A DNA stretch of 64,000 nucleotides from Clostridiales bacterium (GTDB lineage Bacteria > Bacillota > Clostridia > Oscillospirales > Oscillospiraceae), in NCBI GenBank assembly GCA_018374635.1, contig JAHAEW010000006.1:4995-68994 (forward strand), given 5' to 3'. Under the pieces are notes generated by a model, which ran no database searches, was not told the origin of the DNA, and worked only from the letters and a program-made list of their open reading frames with translations. A program made the position numbers and the translations under genes. Each line of letters starts with the position of its first letter. Within the stretch, counting starts at the first letter, position 1. Of the stretch, positions 1 to 9,056 are shown piece by piece.

Positions 1-930
1 CAGATCGGGATCTCCTATCTCTCGCGGCAGGAGGCGGAGGAGGCCATCGCCGAGCGCATGCAGTGCCTGCCCGGGCATGAGCTGCGGGAGCAGATCCGGC
101 ACTTTGCCGGGAATACGGCGCCGCTGGTCCTCTGCGGCGAAGATGGGACCGGAAAAGAGACCGTCGTGCACCTTTTGTATGTACAGGGCCCCTTTCGGGG
201 GAGCGCACTGGTGTCCATCCACTGCGGCCTGCTCCACGAAAAGGGATGGAATTTCCTTCTGGAGCATCACAACTCCCCGCTGCTGGACACGGGGCATGTG
301 ATCCACATGTCACACGTGCAGGCCCTCGCCCCCGAGCGGAGGGATCAGCTCATCGGCGTGCTGCGGGAGACCGACGTGTGCCGGCGCAACCATGTCATCA
401 TCTCCTGCCTCTCGCAGGAGGGAGAACAGGTCTCCGCGGAGGGGGCGCAGTGGCTCAACGGGCTGGGGGCCCTCTCCCTGTACCTTCCCCCCCTGCGCAG
501 GATGCGCGGGGAGATCCCCACCATGCTGCATCTGATCCTGGGGCGGCTCAACGCAAACGCGCCCCACCCCATCCTGGGGGCGGAAGAACGGGCGATCGAA
601 CTGCTCCAGGAATTCCACTGGCCCCACAATTACACCCAGTTCCAGCGGATCGTGGAGGAGGCGGCCACCACCGCGCCGGGACAGACCATCACAGCCGAGG
701 ATATCCGGCGCGTTCTGCAGAAAGAGCGGTATGAGTGTGTGCTCTCGCCCGCCACAAAGGGGATCTGTGCGCCCCTGGACCTGAACCGCCCGCTGGCCGA
801 GATCGAGCAGGACATCGTGTTCCGCGTCCTGGAGGAGCTGGACGGGAATCAGACCGCCGCGGCCAAACGCCTGGGCATCAGCCGCACGACCCTCTGGCGT
901 CTGACCCGCACAGCCGGGGCCGAGCGGTAA
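1..930 (+). CDS. Degenerate sigma-54-activator-like (PrpR/NtrC-type) regulator, 3' part
   Basis: The frame is open from base 1, so the N-terminus lies outside the window; about 309 residues are visible. The visible part is an AAA+ domain of the bacterial enhancer-binding family followed by a Fis-type helix-turn-helix (roughly the last 45 residues, NQTAAAKRLGISRTTLWRL). The P-loop GEDGTGKE matches the family's GESGTGKE, and WPHNYTQF corresponds to the usual WPGNVREL. However, no GAFTGA loop is present and the Walker B position reads HVIHMSHV with no acidic pair. From family knowledge, such a protein should bind DNA but not remodel sigma-54 polymerase. It may act as a conventional activator or repressor. 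The N-terminal sensor domain, perhaps PrpR_N, cannot be seen. Confidence 0.75.
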   Translation, partial: QIGISYLSRQEAEEAIAERMQCLPGHELREQIRHFAGNTAPLVLCGEDGTGKETVVHLLYVQGPFRGSALVSIHCGLLHEKGWNFLLEHHNSPLLDTGHVIHMSHVQALAPERRDQLIGVLRETDVCRRNHVIISCLSQEGEQVSAEGAQWLNGLGALSLYLPPLRRMRGEIPTMLHLILGRLNANAPHPILGAEERAIELLQEFHWPHNYTQFQRIVEEAATTAPGQTITAEDIRRVLQKERYECVLSPATKGICAPLDLNRPLAEIEQDIVFRVLEELDGNQTAAAKRLGISRTTLWRLTRTAGAER

Positions 931-957
931 CATTATTATATTATAATTATATATGTA

Positions 958-998
958 GGGGCCGGCGTCCCCGACGGCCCGCATCGAGGTGGGGCCCC
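958..998. repeat. GC-rich palindromic unit, possibly REP-like
   Basis: The 246-bp gap between the regulator and the S-layer gene starts AT-rich and then holds a compact GC-rich block. GGGGCC at 958-963 can pair with GGCCCC at 993-998, and GCCG/CGGC pair inside it. It resembles the intergenic palindromic units scattered in genomes of this type, but only one copy lies in this window, so dispersal is not shown. It could also be the terminator region of the upstream gene, although no T-run follows. Confidence 0.3.
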
Positions 999-1084
999 AT
1001 AGGGCGGAAGGACAGGGCGCGGGAGGAAACAAAACCGAATTCTGCTAGAAAGATTACGCTTGTGTTACGGATGCGGGAAATCTA

Positions 1085-1113
1085 TTGACCTTTTTTTGTT
1101 TGCCATGTATAGT
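1085..1113 (+). promoter_or_regulatory. Strong sigma-A promoter of the S-layer gene
   Basis: TTGACC (1085-1090), a 17-bp spacer that begins with a T-run, and TATAGT (1108-1113). The start codon lies about 57 nt downstream of the expected transcription start, with AAAGGAGG at 1161-1168. The near-consensus promoter, strong RBS and T/C-ending preferred codons in the gene point to very high expression. Confidence 0.8.
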
Positions 1114-1176
1114 ATGGATGAACCCAAGGGAGAGCATCGCCTCTCCGAGGGAAAATGTTAAAAGGAGGAACTCCAT

Positions 1177-3669
1177 ATGAACAACCTGAAGCGAGTGCTC
1201 AGTGTTGGTATGGCTTCTACCATGGTTCTTGGTATGATGGCCACCGCCAGCGCTGCGAGCTTCAACGATTTCACCGATAAGGATGATATCGTCAACAAGG
1301 ACGCCGTGTCCATGGTCACCGAGCTGGGCATCATTGCCGGTCTGCCCGATGGCTCCTACGGCGCCACCCAGAACATCGACCGCGCTTCCTTCGCCCGCCT
1401 GGTGTGCGTGGCTCTGAACGGCGGCAAGGAGCCCAACCTGGGCAACCTGAAGACCACCTTCACCGACACCCAGGGCCACTGGGCTGAGAAGTACATCGCC
1501 TACTGCGTGCAGCAGGGCATCATCGCCGGCAAGGGCAACAACACCTTTGCTCCTTCCGCCAACGTGACCGGCTCCGAGGCCGCCAAGATGCTGCTGGTGG
1601 CGCTGGGCTACAACACCACCTATGAGAAGATCGGCGGCGCCACCTGGCAGGTCAGCACCGACGTTCTGGCCAACCAGGCCGGCCTGTACGAGGACCTGTC
1701 CGGCATGAACACCTCCGCTGCTCTGACCCGCGATCAGGCCGCTCAGATGATCTACAACACTCTGAACGCCGATCTGGTCAAGTACGAGATGGTCCCCGGC
1801 ATCTCCAGCAACGGCCAGGTCACCATGACCACTCAGCGCGTCAACGTGACCAAGACCGTCAACGGCACCACCAAGAACGTCACCATGCTGGAGGACGCCT
1901 TTAATGCCGTGAAGATCGAGGGTGTTGCTGTCGCTAACGACCAGGCTTCTGTTACCACTGAGGCGGTTCAGGGCGATGGTAAGACCTTTATCGATGTCAC
2001 CGACGGCTCTGTGAATGATGGCACCTTCAAGGTCGACTCCTCTCTGGACGTGCTCGGCAAGTCCGTGACCCTGTATGTGCAGACCAGCGGCAAGACCGAC
2101 AACAATGGCAACTACTCCGCTTCCAACTGCAAGGTGCTGGGCAGCGTCATCGTGAACGACAACAACACCGTCGTGTCCACCACCGCCAAGAAGAGCAGCA
2201 TCTCTGACTACGCCAAGGACAACGACCTGAAGGTCGACTCTGCTAAGTACCTGCGTAACTTCACTACGGCGAGCTTTAGCAGCAATGTTGCCGGTTCCAC
2301 TCTGACCCTGATCGACAATGACGACAACGGCAAGGTGGACTATGTCCTGCAGACCATGAAGACCTTCGGTAAGGTCTCTGCTTACAGCGATAAGTCCGAC
2401 GGCTCCATCACTGTGAAGATCTCCGATCAGGACAACACCAGCTTTAGTGGTACCTTCTACTCCAACAACGCCGCTGAGGATGTTGATGGCTTTGAGGACG
2501 TGAAGAAGGACGACTATGTCTTCGTGTACAAGATCGGCAACGACATGTATGTGGAGAAGGCCGAGTCCGTCGAGGGCACCGTTACTTCCGTGAAGGGCGA
2601 TAAGGCCACCGTGGACGGCACCGAGTATGAGATGTCCGGCCTGGTGACTGGCGTCAACGACAAGGACGAGAAGCTGAGCAAGGCTCTGGAGAACAGCCTG
2701 AAGGAGTCCGTCAAGCTGGTTCTGGATGCTGCCGGCAACGTGGTCCTGGTGACCGACGTGGATTCCACCAGCGACTACCTGGTCGTGACCAAGGCTGACG
2801 AGAACAATACCTTCTCTAACACTCAGAAGGCTAAGGTTGTCTTTGCTGACGGCACCAAGGCTACCATCACTATCGACACCGATGAAGGCGAGACGGTTAC
2901 TAAGGGCGATGTTACTGCGCTCTACACCTACACCAAGGACAAGAACGACGTCTACACCCTGAAGAAGGTCAATAGCAGCAACAACGAAATCACTCTGACC
3001 GATGGCAAGATCGTGAAGGGCCGCGTGAATATTGCTAGCAACCTGAAGGCTGACAGCGCCACTATCTTCGTGATCGGCAACAAGGACGGCGACGGTTACA
3101 GCGTGTACACCGGTATCGCCAATGTTCCCGACCTGACGGTTGAGGGCGGTGCGAAGGTTGTGGCCGACAAGCAGAGCGGCACTGCCGACTTCGTGTTTGT
3201 TGCCAAGTCCAACATCAGCGGCGGCAACCAGAAGAGCATCTATGTCATGGACAGCGCCAGCGTGACCGTTGACGCCAACGATGACAAGGTCTACACCTGG
3301 GATGTGGTTCTGGACGGCAAGGTCATCACTGTGACCGACGACAAGAACAGCCTGGACCAGACCGGTATCTGGAATGTCTACCTGAACGGCGACGAGATCA
3401 CCAGCTATACCTTCGGTGCGGATGCCAAGACCGTGGACGAGGCTGGCGACGGCGTTCTGACCGTGACCGGCGACAAGACCTACTCCTACAACGATGACAC
3501 CGTGTTCATGATCGTCGACAAGGACGAGGATGGGTATGTCACCGATGCCTCCGTTGACCGCATCACCACTACCAAGGACACCACCAACCAGAAGGATTGG
3601 AGCAAGGTCGTGGTCGTGACCGATAAGGACAACGAGAACCTGGCTACCTACGTCTACATCTGCGAGTAA
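1177..3669 (+). CDS. SLH-domain S-layer protein
   Basis: A secreted 830-residue protein. Residues 1-26 form a signal peptide (MNNLKRVL, a hydrophobic core, cleavage near ASAAS). Three S-layer-homology repeats follow at about 28-80 (FNDF...GLPDGSYG), 90-145 (TFTDTQGHWAEKYI) and 165-210 (LTRDQAAQMIYNTL). SLH triplets anchor proteins to pyruvylated secondary cell-wall polymer. The remaining 600 residues are rich in Asp, Lys, Thr and Val with almost no Cys, as in the array-forming part of S-layer proteins. Codon choice is unusually uniform (AAC, GAC, AAG, GGC/GGT), unlike the neighbouring GC-skewed genes, which fits a very abundant protein. It has its own promoter and terminator, so it is monocistronic. 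The next genes could encode its glycosylation machinery (inference). Confidence 0.88.
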   Translation: MNNLKRVLSVGMASTMVLGMMATASAASFNDFTDKDDIVNKDAVSMVTELGIIAGLPDGSYGATQNIDRASFARLVCVALNGGKEPNLGNLKTTFTDTQGHWAEKYIAYCVQQGIIAGKGNNTFAPSANVTGSEAAKMLLVALGYNTTYEKIGGATWQVSTDVLANQAGLYEDLSGMNTSAALTRDQAAQMIYNTLNADLVKYEMVPGISSNGQVTMTTQRVNVTKTVNGTTKNVTMLEDAFNAVKIEGVAVANDQASVTTEAVQGDGKTFIDVTDGSVNDGTFKVDSSLDVLGKSVTLYVQTSGKTDNNGNYSASNCKVLGSVIVNDNNTVVSTTAKKSSISDYAKDNDLKVDSAKYLRNFTTASFSSNVAGSTLTLIDNDDNGKVDYVLQTMKTFGKVSAYSDKSDGSITVKISDQDNTSFSGTFYSNNAAEDVDGFEDVKKDDYVFVYKIGNDMYVEKAESVEGTVTSVKGDKATVDGTEYEMSGLVTGVNDKDEKLSKALENSLKESVKLVLDAAGNVVLVTDVDSTSDYLVVTKADENNTFSNTQKAKVVFADGTKATITIDTDEGETVTKGDVTALYTYTKDKNDVYTLKKVNSSNNEITLTDGKIVKGRVNIASNLKADSATIFVIGNKDGDGYSVYTGIANVPDLTVEGGAKVVADKQSGTADFVFVAKSNISGGNQKSIYVMDSASVTVDANDDKVYTWDVVLDGKVITVTDDKNSLDQTGIWNVYLNGDEITSYTFGADAKTVDEAGDGVLTVTGDKTYSYNDDTVFMIVDKDEDGYVTDASVDRITTTKDTTNQKDWSKVVVVTDKDNENLATYVYICE

Positions 3670-3707
3670 TCGTTACGTAGGCTGTAAGGCTTAAAAAACA
3701 ACCGTTT

Positions 3708-3738
3708 CACCCCCGGGGATTTCCCCGGGGGTGTTTTT
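3708..3738 (+). terminator. Rho-independent terminator of the S-layer gene
   Basis: A 12-bp perfect GC-rich stem (3708-3719 with 3722-3733, including CCCCCGGGG) is followed by a T-run. It lies directly before the TTGACA of the next promoter. Confidence 0.9.
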
Positions 3739-3740
3739 AT

Positions 3741-3770
3741 TTGACAGAACCGGCCGAAACGGGGTAAAAT
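3741..3770 (+). promoter_or_regulatory. Promoter of the surface-polysaccharide operon
   Basis: TTGACA (3741-3746), 18-bp spacer, TAAAAT (3765-3770). The expected transcription start is near 3777. That leaves little leader for an ATG at 3788 and favours the ATG at 3809 as start of the next gene. Confidence 0.75.
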
Positions 3771-3808
3771 AGACCCTGCGATACCCAATGAAATGGACGG
3801 GATATGCC

Positions 3809-5200
3809 ATGATAAAGGAAAATCAGGCCCTGCTCAACCGCCTGAATGTGGTTTCCGACGGACTGATCATTTTTCTCACGCTGCCCATCGCCTTTTGGCT
3901 GCGCTTTTATGTGCTGCCCGGGGGCGTGATCAGCGTTCCCTTTTCCCAATACCTGATGTTGGCCGGGGTGCTGGTGGCGGTGCATCTGTTTACCTATGCC
4001 GCCTTCGGCCTGTACCGCTCTTTCCGGCAGACCCGGCTGCTGCGGGAGCTGGCCAGGCTCTGGTGGGCCAGTATCCTGGATATGGCGGTGCTGCTCAGCG
4101 TGCTCTTTGTGCGGCATGAGATCCATGTCTCCCGGTGGACGCTGGCCATTTTCTTTGCCCTGAACCTGTTTTTGCTCAGCGCGAAACGGGTGCTGCTGCG
4201 CAGCGCTCTGCGCCGCGCCCGGCAGCAGGGGTACAATCAAAAGCATGTGATCCTGCTGGGCCGGGGCCAAATGGCCCGCCGCTATCGGGAGACCATCCAG
4301 CGGGAGCGGGAGCTGGGCTATCATCTGGTGGGCTATGTGGCCGCCCCAATCGGGGAGAGCGACTGGCAGGGCCTGCGCTATCTGGGGGACTATGAGGCGC
4401 TGGAGTCCATTCTGGACCTCTACCGCCCGGACGAGGTGGTCTCAGCGGTGGACCTGGAGGACTATCCCCAGACGCCCCATATCATCGCCGCCTGTGAAAA
4501 GACGGGGACCAAGCTCTCCATTATCCCCTTCTATGCGGAATACATGCCCTCCCGGCCCCAGTTTGACGATCTCAACGGCATTCCCATGCTCAATATCCGG
4601 CGCATCCCTCTGGACAACTGGGCAAACGCCTTTTGCAAGCGGGCCATGGACGTGGTGGGTTCTCTGGCGCTGCTGGTGGTCACGTCCCCCATCATGCTGG
4701 CCGCCGCCATTGGGGTGAAGCTCTCCTCCCCGGGGCCGGTGATCTTTCGCCAGAAGCGCATCGGGCGGAAGAAAAAGCCCTTTTATATGTACAAATTCCG
4801 CTCCATGCGGGTGAACGACCGGCAGGAGACCGGCTGGAGCAGCTCCTCCGACGACCGTAAGACCCGCTTCGGGGCTCTGCTGCGCAAGTGCTCCATCGAC
4901 GAATTCCCCCAGTTTTTCAATGTGCTCCGGGGGGACATGAGCCTCGTGGGGCCCCGTCCGGAGGTGCCCTACTATGTGGAACAGTTCAAGGAGGAGGTGC
5001 CCCTCTACATGGTCAAGCACCAGGTCCGGCCCGGCATCACCGGCTGGGCCCAGGTCAACGGCCTGCGGGGGGACACCTCCATCCAGGCCCGGATCGAGCA
5101 CGACATCTATTATATCGAGCACTGGAGCTTGCTCTTTGACATCAAGATCCTGTGCCTGACGCTGGTGAAGGGGTTCATCAACGATGAGAAATTACACTGA
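3809..5200 (+). CDS. Undecaprenyl-phosphate sugar-1-phosphate transferase (WcaJ/WbaP/WsaP type)
   Basis: This 463-residue membrane enzyme would start glycan assembly by moving a hexose-1-phosphate onto undecaprenyl phosphate. The N-terminal half has about four transmembrane helices and a CoA-binding-like domain (VILLGRGQMARRY). The C-terminal half is the bacterial sugar-transferase domain: KRAMDVVGS entry helix, SPGPVIFRQKRIGRKKKPF, YKFRSM, the catalytic-region motif KCSIDEFPQFFNVLRGDMSLVG split over residues near 370-395, GPRPEVP, and RPGITGWAQVNG. The start at 3809 (MIKENQALLNRL) fits family N-termini. An in-frame ATG at 3788 would add 7 residues but sits too near the predicted transcription start. 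The next gene follows after 16 bp, so the two form an operon. The sugar cannot be told from sequence. Confidence 0.9.
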   Translation: MIKENQALLNRLNVVSDGLIIFLTLPIAFWLRFYVLPGGVISVPFSQYLMLAGVLVAVHLFTYAAFGLYRSFRQTRLLRELARLWWASILDMAVLLSVLFVRHEIHVSRWTLAIFFALNLFLLSAKRVLLRSALRRARQQGYNQKHVILLGRGQMARRYRETIQRERELGYHLVGYVAAPIGESDWQGLRYLGDYEALESILDLYRPDEVVSAVDLEDYPQTPHIIAACEKTGTKLSIIPFYAEYMPSRPQFDDLNGIPMLNIRRIPLDNWANAFCKRAMDVVGSLALLVVTSPIMLAAAIGVKLSSPGPVIFRQKRIGRKKKPFYMYKFRSMRVNDRQETGWSSSSDDRKTRFGALLRKCSIDEFPQFFNVLRGDMSLVGPRPEVPYYVEQFKEEVPLYMVKHQVRPGITGWAQVNGLRGDTSIQARIEHDIYYIEHWSLLFDIKILCLTLVKGFINDEKLH

Positions 5201-5216
5201 TTGAGGAGATGGATGA

Positions 5217-7670
5217 ATGGGTAAGCACAACACCTTCCCCCGCCGGCCGGGGGGGATTCCGCGGTCGAACGGGCTGTTTGCGCTGATCGGGACCGGGTTC
5301 TTTTTCCTGCTGGCGGCCCAGGCGGGCGGATCGGACAAGCATATTGCCATAGGCGCGGTCGTGGTCTTTCTGGCCTGCTCCATCGGCCGGGCTCCGGCCC
5401 GGCGCCTGGGGGAGCGGCTGAGCATTCCGGTGCTGGCGGTATTCGCCTATCTGCTGCTCAATGGGGCGGCCAGCCTGTACAGCCGCTTCGGCAGCTTCGC
5501 GGGGACGGAGTTTTCCAAGATCCTGGCGGCGCTGTGCGTGTACGGCGTGGTGCTGGTGCGCGCCAAGCGGGAGGACGCCCCCAGGCTGGCGGCTATGACC
5601 GCGTCCGTGACCGCGGCCTTTTCCCTGCTGAGCCTGGACGCCGCCGCAGGCAGGCTGCTGGCGGGGCCCTTTTTCCGGATGATGGACGCGCTGGGCTGTC
5701 AGTTCCAGTCTATGTCCACCGGCTATGAGGAGGGGGTGCGTATCACGGGCATCCTGGGAAATCCAAACGTGCTGGGCGGGATGCTGGCGCTGGGCGTACT
5801 GCTCTCCTTCTATCTGGCGATGACGGCCCGGACCACCCGGAGCCGTGTGGGCGCGAGCATGCTGCTGGGCATCAATACCCTGGGCTTTTTGCTGGCCTTC
5901 AGTATGGGCGCTATCGCCATGTTTGCGGTATCGGTGCTGCTCTATCTGCTGGCCGCCCCGGCCGGGAAGCGGCTGCCCCTCTTCCTGCTCATGGCGCAGG
6001 ATGCGCTGGTATCCCTGGTGATGATGTTTGCGGCCTTCCAGGGCCTGGGGAAGAGCGGGGCGCTGGGGCTTGTGCCGGTCCTCTCCGCCGTGGCGGCGGG
6101 CGGACTGCTCTATGGGGTGCAGCGTCTGGCCGGGGACCGGCTGACGGCGGCCCTCGCGTCCCATGGAAAGGCCGCCGGGATCACGGTGGCTGTGCTGGCC
6201 GTGCTGGCGGTGTCCTATGTGGTGCTGGGGTACCAGCTCTCCGGCGGGATCTCCCTGCGCGCGGGGGAGGATCTGCGCCGCTCGGTCTATCCCGACCCCG
6301 GTACCTATACGCTGGAGGGAAGCTGGGAGGGACCCGTCTCCGTTGTGGTGGAGAGCCAGAACGCCTCCCAGACCATCATGCACACCAGCACGGTGCTCTA
6401 TTCCGGCGCTCTGGAGGGGGCGTCCTTTACGGTGCCGGAGGATTCCAAGGTGGTCTACCTGAATCTCGCCGCGCCGGAGGGGGCGCGTCTGGACAGCCTC
6501 TCCCTCTCCGGCGGGGAAAAGGTCCGCCTGGGCTACCTGCTGCTGCCGGAGTTTGCGGCAAACCGCATCCAGGGCCTCTGGGCCAACCAGAACGCGATTC
6601 AGCGTGTGGAGTTCTGGCGGGACGGCCTGAAGATCTACCAGGAGAGCCCCCTCATCGGAAACGGCCTGGGCTGCGTGGAGGGCATGGTCACCCAGGTGCA
6701 GAGCTTCTACTACGCCAGCCGCTATGTGCACAACCACTATATCCAGGTGCTGGCCGAGATGGGAATCCCCGGGCTGCTGGTGTTCCTGGTCCTGCTGGGC
6801 AGCAGCGCCGTGATGCTGCTGCGCCGCCGCCGGGAGGGGGAGGAGGATCTGCTCCTCTCCACGCTGCTGGCCTGTCTGGCCATGCTGGCCCTCCACGGGG
6901 CGGTGGAGGCGGTCTGGTCCATCAGCGCCTATCAGGCGCTGGCCCTGCTGCTGCTGGCTGTGACGGCGGTCTGCTATGGCAGGCCGGTGGCCAAGCTGAG
7001 CGGGAAGGCGGCCGGATGGATCGCCCTGGGCGGACTGTGGCTCTTCCAGCTGGTCTTTGGCTGGTTTGTGCTCAGCCACATTATGGCCAGCCGCCAGTAT
7101 GAGGAGATCCAGGCGGGGGTCCGGGAGCAGACCCCCTATACCATGAGCACCCTGGCCGCCCGGGACCCCTACGGCTGGGCCCAGTACAAGCTGGATATGG
7201 CGGTCAACGCGGCCACGTCCGAGGTGCCCGAGTTCCGGGAGCGGGCGGCGGAGTATGCCAGAGAGCTGCGCGGCTTGAAGATCCACTCCATCAACCACAG
7301 CCTGGAGAAGTACCACTACGCCGACCTGGGACAGTATGAGGAGCTCTTTGCCGCGTCCCGGGAGGGCATCCCCCAGAGGGCCTCGATGGCCGAGACCTGG
7401 CAGGAGGAATTCGATCTCTACCGGGAGATCTTCCCCTGGAGCGCGGAGGAGGACGGGGACCGGATCGGACAGATCGACTGGTACGCGGACCAGATCCTCC
7501 TGACCTGGAAGATGCTGGAGGAGTACAACGCCGGACGCCTGGAGCAGATCACGCTCAGCGAGGAAAATCAGACCTTCGTGGAACAGATGCAGGCGCTGGA
7601 CGAGACGGGAGTCACCGGAGAAGCGGCGCTGGCGCTGCTTGCGGCCATGGGCGCCCGGCCCGGAGTATAG
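5217..7670 (+). CDS. O-antigen-ligase-like (Wzy_C) membrane protein, candidate glycan ligase
   Basis: An 817-residue polytopic protein with about 12 hydrophobic segments. The Wzy_C signature region is near residues 470-520: SPLIGNGLG, then HNHYIQVLAEMGIPGLL, including the conserved His of WaaL/PglL/Wzy enzymes. A large extracytoplasmic loop of about 120 residues precedes it (about 345-465), and a soluble, helical C-terminal tail of about 140 residues ends the protein. Members polymerise glycans or transfer them from undecaprenyl diphosphate to lipid A core, teichoic acid or protein. A Gram-positive has no lipid A, and the gene is co-transcribed with the priming transferase beside an S-layer gene, so protein O-glycosylation or capsule polymerisation are the likely options. 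RBS GAGGAG is 8 nt before the ATG. Confidence 0.82.
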   Translation: MGKHNTFPRRPGGIPRSNGLFALIGTGFFFLLAAQAGGSDKHIAIGAVVVFLACSIGRAPARRLGERLSIPVLAVFAYLLLNGAASLYSRFGSFAGTEFSKILAALCVYGVVLVRAKREDAPRLAAMTASVTAAFSLLSLDAAAGRLLAGPFFRMMDALGCQFQSMSTGYEEGVRITGILGNPNVLGGMLALGVLLSFYLAMTARTTRSRVGASMLLGINTLGFLLAFSMGAIAMFAVSVLLYLLAAPAGKRLPLFLLMAQDALVSLVMMFAAFQGLGKSGALGLVPVLSAVAAGGLLYGVQRLAGDRLTAALASHGKAAGITVAVLAVLAVSYVVLGYQLSGGISLRAGEDLRRSVYPDPGTYTLEGSWEGPVSVVVESQNASQTIMHTSTVLYSGALEGASFTVPEDSKVVYLNLAAPEGARLDSLSLSGGEKVRLGYLLLPEFAANRIQGLWANQNAIQRVEFWRDGLKIYQESPLIGNGLGCVEGMVTQVQSFYYASRYVHNHYIQVLAEMGIPGLLVFLVLLGSSAVMLLRRRREGEEDLLLSTLLACLAMLALHGAVEAVWSISAYQALALLLLAVTAVCYGRPVAKLSGKAAGWIALGGLWLFQLVFGWFVLSHIMASRQYEEIQAGVREQTPYTMSTLAARDPYGWAQYKLDMAVNAATSEVPEFRERAAEYARELRGLKIHSINHSLEKYHYADLGQYEELFAASREGIPQRASMAETWQEEFDLYREIFPWSAEEDGDRIGQIDWYADQILLTWKMLEEYNAGRLEQITLSEENQTFVEQMQALDETGVTGEAALALLAAMGARPGV

Positions 7671-7692
7671 AAATCATCTTTTGTATGCCGGA

Positions 7693-7726
7693 CCGGCGGA
7701 CCCTTTTTGAGGTCCGCCGGTTTTTT
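7693..7726 (+). terminator. Rho-independent terminator of the transferase-ligase operon
   Basis: The stem CCGGCGGACC (7693-7702) pairs with GGTCCGCCGG (7711-7720) around an 8-nt loop and is followed by six T residues. Confidence 0.93.
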
Positions 7727-7794
7727 ATATCCGCTGTGTGTACGCAAACGTGCAACATTCCGCCGCTGGAAGGTATGGGTAAGGAGGGATTTTG

Positions 7795-8877
7795 ATGGCA
7801 AACGCATATACACCCGGATATCATCTCAATCAGTGGGCAGCGGCGGATTCCTTTTTGCGGGAGGAATTCAATAACGACAATCGCATTCTGGATGAGACGC
7901 TCCTCGGTCTGGCCGGCCGGACCGACCTGCTGGAGCGGCAGGTGAAGCCCCTGGGACTGGAGGTCTATAACCTCATGCTGCAACATTACTATGAGGGGAA
8001 AGAGACTGGATACCGTCAGGCCCTGGCCTTTGACGGCTTTCAGGACAGCAGCTTTCTCGCGTCCGTGACCCCGGGCGCCTACCATGATGCGTCCCAGAAA
8101 CAGATCCGGATTCTGCCGGATGTGCCGAATTCCAGCACCGGCTTTGGAGTGGAGGTCGGTTATAACGATGGGGGAAGAGAGGATTTTAAGAGGTTCTTCC
8201 CGGTAGGTTGGACCAATACGCAGACGGATACCGGAGAGACAAGTTTTGTGCCCACTGGATTTGGCACATTGCAGCAGATCAAGATGCGCCTTGCCTGCGG
8301 CAGCAGCTCCGCCGACAGTCAAAATATTCAGACGCAGGTGGAGATCAAGCGGGGGGAGGAGTCCTTGGGAATGAGCGACATACAGGTGATTCCCAGTACG
8401 GCGGTGGCCGAGCTGACCTATCAGTTTTCCGGAGTGCGGCTCCAGCCTTACCAGAGCTATAAGCTGGTCCTGCATAATGTGGGGCGCAAGTATTTCATCC
8501 GGGTTGCCCGTATCAAAGCGGACAGCAGCAGCGGGATGGGGGTTACCTGCATCTATGCCCCGGATGGACTGACCAGCGGAACGGTGACCAGTCAAGAGAT
8601 CGCCCTGACCGGTGATTACCGGAAGGCCATCGCCTGGGTGCGGCATACGGGAACGGTTGGGGTCAAGGTGCGGGATTCTGCCGGGGGCTATACGGAGCTG
8701 GTCCGGGAGAGTGTGCGCAATACACAGGAACTGAACGGAAACGCCTGTCAGGAGAGTACGTTCTCCGTTTTACAGCCGGATGGGACCAAAAACGCGTCCA
8801 CAGCGGTGCAGCTGGTCTTGACCCGGGGGAGCGACGGGACGGGGATACTCTACGACTACGGTGTGGCATTCGTGTAA
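7795..8877 (+). CDS. Phage tail-like / surface appendage hypothetical protein
   Basis: A 360-residue protein with no signal peptide or membrane segment. The ATG at 7795 has AAGGAGGG 7 nt upstream, which decides the start over the TTG one codon earlier. The N-terminus (YTPGYHLNQW, then FNNDNRILDETL) resembles the first residues of many phage tail, baseplate or fibre proteins of Clostridia. The rest is beta-rich (alternating Val/Thr/Gly, GVEVGYNDGG, YQSYKLVLHNVG), as in fibre or adhesin modules. No capsid, terminase, integrase or lysis gene lies nearby, so it is not part of an intact prophage. It sits between two terminators inside a surface-glycan block and may be a domesticated tail protein or a surface protein. 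The function is unknown. Confidence 0.6.
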   Translation: MANAYTPGYHLNQWAAADSFLREEFNNDNRILDETLLGLAGRTDLLERQVKPLGLEVYNLMLQHYYEGKETGYRQALAFDGFQDSSFLASVTPGAYHDASQKQIRILPDVPNSSTGFGVEVGYNDGGREDFKRFFPVGWTNTQTDTGETSFVPTGFGTLQQIKMRLACGSSSADSQNIQTQVEIKRGEESLGMSDIQVIPSTAVAELTYQFSGVRLQPYQSYKLVLHNVGRKYFIRVARIKADSSSGMGVTCIYAPDGLTSGTVTSQEIALTGDYRKAIAWVRHTGTVGVKVRDSAGGYTELVRESVRNTQELNGNACQESTFSVLQPDGTKNASTAVQLVLTRGSDGTGILYDYGVAFV

Positions 8878-8901
8878 ATGGTCAACCGCAGCCGTTCACA
8901 A

Positions 8902-8949
8902 AGCAGGGATACCACAGGGGAAAAGAACCTGTGGTATCCCTGCTTTTTC
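8902..8949 (+). terminator. Long-stem Rho-independent terminator
   Basis: A 17-bp perfect stem (8902-8918 with 8928-8944, core GGGATACCACAGG) with a 9-nt loop and a T-run. It isolates the tail-like gene from the glycosyltransferase downstream. Confidence 0.92.
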
Positions 8950-9056
8950 TGTTGTCCCCGGTGTTTTTTGCCGTTCCCTGTGGAAAAAGACGCCCTTTTC
9001 CAGTAGACGGGAGAGGGGAGGGTATGATATGCTGTGTGCAAAGAAGGTGATCTCCT

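Noticed and set aside
7795..8877. Prophage
   Set aside because: Only one tail-like gene is present; there is no integrase, capsid, portal, terminase or lysis gene and no attachment repeats.
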